Below are positions 29,770 through 32,183 of a DNA stretch of 32,183 nt, one piece after another. The stretch covers positions 1-32,183 of the forward strand of contig PLOR01000059.1 of the NCBI GenBank assembly GCA_003142185.1, read 5' to 3'. Numbering within the stretch: position 1 is the stretch's first letter; every line of letters starts with the position of its first letter. Under the pieces are notes generated by a model. That model worked only from the letters and a program-made list of their open reading frames with translations, searched no databases and was not told the origin of the DNA. The DNA comes from Bryobacterales bacterium. Its GTDB lineage: Bacteria; Acidobacteriota; Terriglobia; Bryobacterales; Bryobacteraceae. The position numbers and the translations under genes are program-made.

Positions 29770-29994
29770 TCAGCAGCAACAACGGCAGGAGCACAACGCG
29801 GCGGTAATCTCCTGCGCCTGAATTCGACGTTTAGCAAACCAACGGTCATAATCGGCGACCAAACGGATTTGCATCTCTCTTGTCGGGCGGGCGTTGCCCT
29901 CGCCACGAATCTCGGCCTCATAGGACTCGACGTACGGACCCAAGGGGCCGTCCTGCTCGCAGTGCCGATGTGCTCTGAAGACCTGCTTTATCGG
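29770..29994 (-). pseudogene. Truncated tyrosine recombinase, N-terminal SAM-like domain only
   Basis: The minus strand encodes a stretch with GPLGPYVESYEAEIRGEGNA then EMQIRLVADYDRWFAKRRIQ and AQEITAA. This is the pattern of the core-binding N-terminal domain of phage-type integrases (conserved GPLxPYxxx...GY-x-x-x-T...QIRLxxDxxRW). The frame ends within 10 residues of that domain, and the R-H-R-Y catalytic domain is missing; the Fic gene's end lies directly beyond. It is probably a remnant of the island's own or a related recombinase. The upstream boundary is approximate; an open frame continues to 30117 without further similarity. Confidence 0.55.
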
Positions 29995-30252
29995 TGTTCT
30001 CCTTCCAGACCGGCCTGTCAGGAAAACGCCGCTGGACTCCGGAATAGTCCGGGAAGCGAAGCCACTACGCTCGTCACCGGTTGCCCCAGATGAGTGACGT
30101 CGGCAGGCCGCAAGCATCGCGCGGCGAGATCAGGTTGGCCAAAACGACCTGTGGGTTTTCACCCTAAGTAAAAGGAGTTGAAATTGTCGGGCGCGCCGGA
30201 TAGAGCCAAGTCCCAAGGCGAAGACCCGCATGAACCATTTAACTATTTCGGG

Positions 30253-30263
30253 TATTATGCATA
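30253..30263 (+). promoter_or_regulatory. Candidate -10 region of the AbiE pair, possibly leaderless
   Basis: TATTAT overlaps the palindrome TATGCATA and lies 8 bases before the AbiEi ATG, with no Shine-Dalgarno sequence between. Transcription would then begin at or next to the start codon. AbiEi antitoxins repress their own promoter, so the palindrome is a candidate binding site. Confidence 0.35.
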
Positions 30264-30266
30264 TAG

Positions 30267-30884
30267 ATGCGCGAGACCGAATCAAGCCGAAATCTGTACG
30301 AGATCGCCGAGCCCCAGTATGGCTTCTTCACCACGAAACAAGCCAAGGAAGCGGGCTATGACGAGTCGAAGCACGCGTACCACGTTCGTGCCGGTAATTG
30401 GATTCGGGAACATCGCGGCATCTACCGGCTCCGCAATTTCCCGTCGCCGGAGCGACCCGACCTGATGCTGTGGTTTCTCTGGTCCCGCGATCGCAATGAC
30501 GTCCCCCAGGGCGTCTACAGCCACGACACCGCGCTCGCACTTTACGATCTCTCCGACGTTAATCCAGCCAAGCTTCACATGACCGTCCCGAGAGGGTTCC
30601 GACGGAATTCGGCAATTCCCAAAGCCCTGGTACTCCACAAAGCGGACCTGGTGCCAACGGATTCTCAAGACCTGCTTGGCGTGCGCGCCACTACGGCTCT
30701 TCAGACAGTCGCAGATCTGATCGCGGCCGGCAAGACGGACGAGAGTATTCTCAAACAAGCCATCACTGAAGGCCTGGCACGAGGGCTGATCACCCGCAGA
30801 CAAATCGAACGCGCCAAACTGCCGCCCGACGTGCGGGCACAAATCGACGCCTTCGTCGGAGAGAGCGCTAATGCCAAGCGGTAA
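30267..30884 (+). CDS. abiEi: AbiEi-family antitoxin (type IV toxin-antitoxin)
   Basis: A 205-residue protein of the AbiEi family, whose members neutralise the AbiEii toxin without binding it and repress their own operon through an N-terminal winged helix. The winged helix is visible at about residues 8-55 (LYEIAEPQYGFFTTKQAKEA, then YHVRAGNWIREHRGIYRLRN), followed by the core domain with VYSHDTALALYDLSDVNPAK and LHMTVPRGFRR. The C-terminal helices (TALQTVADLIAAGKTDESIL) are those needed for antitoxicity in studied homologues. Its end overlaps the toxin start by 14 bases in another frame, which links their translation. The start lacks a ribosome binding site and may be leaderless. Confidence 0.88.
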   Translation: MRETESSRNLYEIAEPQYGFFTTKQAKEAGYDESKHAYHVRAGNWIREHRGIYRLRNFPSPERPDLMLWFLWSRDRNDVPQGVYSHDTALALYDLSDVNPAKLHMTVPRGFRRNSAIPKALVLHKADLVPTDSQDLLGVRATTALQTVADLIAAGKTDESILKQAITEGLARGLITRRQIERAKLPPDVRAQIDAFVGESANAKR

Positions 30885-31722
30885 AACCTACAAGACACCG
30901 CAAGCACTTCGCACAGCCCTCGAAGCGCGTCTGCTGGGAATCGCCAATCGCACAGGCACGGATCTGCAACGGCTTCGTCGGCGGGTTGCGTTCGATCGCC
31001 TCCTGGCGCGCATGTTCAGCGAGAAGCAAGGTCGGCCAGCCTGGTATCTGAAAGGCGGCTACGCCATAGAGCTACGGATCGAGACTGCCCGCACGACCAA
31101 AGACATCGATCTGTCGATTGCGGCGCGAGAGGCCATCACCCCCGAATCGCTGCACCGCTTGGTCGATGATGCAGCGTCAATTGATCTGGCCGATGGTTTC
31201 GTTTTCCAGGTCGGTGAGTCCATTCTGGACCTCGATGCCGCACCCCAGGGCGGTAGCCGGTTCCCAGTTCAGGCCAGAATGGCCGGGCGTCCCTTTGTTG
31301 GCTTTCACGTAGATATCGGAATCGGCGATGACCTGATTGAGCCCACCGACAGAATCGAGGGGCAGGGATGGTTCGACTTCGCGGGTCTGCCGAGGCCGGA
31401 GTTCCGCATGATCTCGCGCGAGCAGCAGTTCGCCGAGAAACTTCATGCCTACACACGTCCGCGCACCGATCGCGACAATTCGCGCGTCAAGGACTTGGTT
31501 GACCTGCTCCTGCTAATGCGGACCCAAATGGAACCGCACCACCTGCGCGAGAACATAGAGCGAACGTTCGCCCACCGGGCAACCCATCCAATTCCGCCGG
31601 AACTCGCACCGCCGCCCGAATCATGGCGGGCCCGATTTGCGGAGTTGGCGGCCCAGTGCAGCATAGACGGCGAGATTGATTCAGCGCTTCGGAGTGTGAA
31701 CGAATACGTGAGGGACCTTTGA
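30871..31722 (+). CDS. abiEii: AbiEii-family nucleotidyltransferase toxin
   Basis: A 283-residue toxin of the AbiEii/MenT nucleotidyltransferase-like superfamily (DUF1814). Family landmarks are KGGYAIELR (Lys61-Gly-Gly), the metal-binding TTKDIDLS with Asp78 and Asp80, a third acid Asp148 in HVDIGIGDD, and the C-terminal EKLHAYTRP plus RVKDLVDLLLL (Lys190, Lys207, Asp208). All predicted active-site residues are present, so the toxin is probably functional. Studied relatives add nucleotides to tRNA acceptor ends or bind GTP, and AbiE systems cause abortive infection that stops phage spread. It overlaps the antitoxin gene by 14 bases. Confidence 0.9.
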   Translation: MPSGKTYKTPQALRTALEARLLGIANRTGTDLQRLRRRVAFDRLLARMFSEKQGRPAWYLKGGYAIELRIETARTTKDIDLSIAAREAITPESLHRLVDDAASIDLADGFVFQVGESILDLDAAPQGGSRFPVQARMAGRPFVGFHVDIGIGDDLIEPTDRIEGQGWFDFAGLPRPEFRMISREQQFAEKLHAYTRPRTDRDNSRVKDLVDLLLLMRTQMEPHHLRENIERTFAHRATHPIPPELAPPPESWRARFAELAAQCSIDGEIDSALRSVNEYVRDL

Positions 31723-31925
31723 GAGTTGCCGGCGAACGGCCGCATGACCAGAGCGCTACTGGTCGCAAGCTCGCTCAGCGGGTCTAATCTAATGGCTGAT
31801 GCCGGACTGGAGGGCACCGAGACTGAAGCGGCAAATGCTGTCCAGAAACCGTCTGACCGAAGAAAGCCCGTAGGTTGCTCTTAGATCCAGCAACCAGAAG
31901 CACTGGCTATTCGGTTCGTACGGTT
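31723..31925. other. Spacer with two hairpins after AbiEii
   Basis: Two inverted repeats are visible: GACCAG-N7-CTGGTC (31746-31764), 24 bp after the toxin stop, and GGTTGCT-N9-AGCAACC (31873-31895). Neither is followed by a T run, so both are weak terminator candidates. No gene is seen. Confidence 0.4.
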
Positions 31926-32121
31926 TGGCCCTCGCCGGCCCCACCGGAGACCTCGTGTGCGATCGCCAGGACGGCCCGAGCGGCACGGCGCCGGAAGCAC
32001 GCTCAGTCACACTGCTCGGCGAATCCAAACCGCCAGAATCGAGTGCGGATTTACGGCGCATGTGCGCCTGGGCGGCATGGTCTGACCGACGAAGTCGAGA
32101 AGGGAACGAACCGTGTCGCGC
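31926..32121. repeat. 196-bp direct repeat, copy B
   Basis: Second copy of the element near 20965. Unlike copy A, its plus strand is open throughout (copy A has TAG and TGA in that frame), and the open frame continues to the right window edge as an Arg/Ala-rich peptide I cannot assign. Confidence 0.8.
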
Positions 32122-32183
32122 TCGCCGAGCACCCGCTCCGCGAAGCTCCCGCGGGAACGGTGCCTCGGTGATCACCGCAAAAC

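Larger units (their letters stand above)
29749..30266. other. Spacer with recombinase remnant and AbiE promoter
   Basis: Besides the recombinase fragment at the left, roughly 270 bp before the AbiEi start contain no recognisable gene. The last 30 bp are AT-rich and probably the AbiE promoter. Confidence 0.4.
27716..32183. mobile_element. Integrated, partly decayed genomic island (right end not in window)
   Basis: The left boundary is the tRNA-Met half-gene. The content fits an accessory island: a Fic protein, a truncated tyrosine recombinase, an AbiEi/AbiEii toxin-antitoxin pair and gene-poor stretches. No complete integrase or second attachment site is visible, so extent and mobility are unproven. 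The orientation of the tRNA fragment predicts that the island continues to the right. Confidence 0.5.

Overview
The window looks like a GC-rich Acidobacteriota chromosome, close to Solibacter/Bryobacter. The strongest hint is the C-terminal domain of the secreted arabinofuranosidase (residues ~455-703), which resembles the Solibacter C-terminal domain TIGR03437. Lipoprotein efflux adaptors, many secreted glycosidases and a TTG-started ECF sigma factor fit that group. The taxonomic call is inference, since no rRNA or marker gene is present.

Left part (1-3160): a phosphoketolase gene runs off the left edge on the minus strand. It is followed by a small secreted protein of unknown function and about 400 bp of apparently decayed sequence.

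Efflux part (3164-18742): a plus-strand operon encodes an RraA/aldolase-fold protein and a complete tripartite RND pump (lipoprotein adaptor, 1048-aa transporter, TolC-like channel). It faces, across only 13 bp, a minus-strand gene train: TolC-like channel, lipoprotein adaptor, 1057-aa RND transporter, DUF2892 membrane protein, NarX-type histidine kinase and NarL-type response regulator. The second pump's promoter region holds a near-perfect 17-bp palindrome. Divergent from it is an ECF sigma factor with a small zinc-binding anti-sigma factor. The two pumps differ in the charged residues of TM4 and TM10 that carry protons in AcrB.

Middle part (18743-21338): a GNAT acetyltransferase and a glutamate racemase (murI) are divergent and surrounded by gene-poor DNA. 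This DNA contains the first copy of a 196-bp repeat; the second copy lies 10,961 bp to the right.

Polysaccharide part (21339-27307): a GH39-like beta-xylosidase and a GH62-like arabinofuranosidase on the minus strand are divergent from a Tat-exported GH43 enzyme. The shared intergenic region carries a LacI-type palindrome. Together they would remove arabinose and xylose from arabinoxylan outside the cytoplasm.

Right part (27545-32183): this looks like an integrated, partly decayed mobile island. It begins at the 3' half of a tRNA-Met gene (27716-27760) whose 5' half is absent, the footprint left by a tyrosine-recombinase element. Inside are a Fic protein with an AbiEi-like N-terminal region, preceded by four iterons at an exact 24-bp pitch; a truncated tyrosine recombinase; and an AbiEi/AbiEii type IV toxin-antitoxin pair. 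The second copy of the 196-bp repeat follows. The most distinctive system here is the iteron-controlled AbiEi-Fic protein placed beside a classical AbiE pair.
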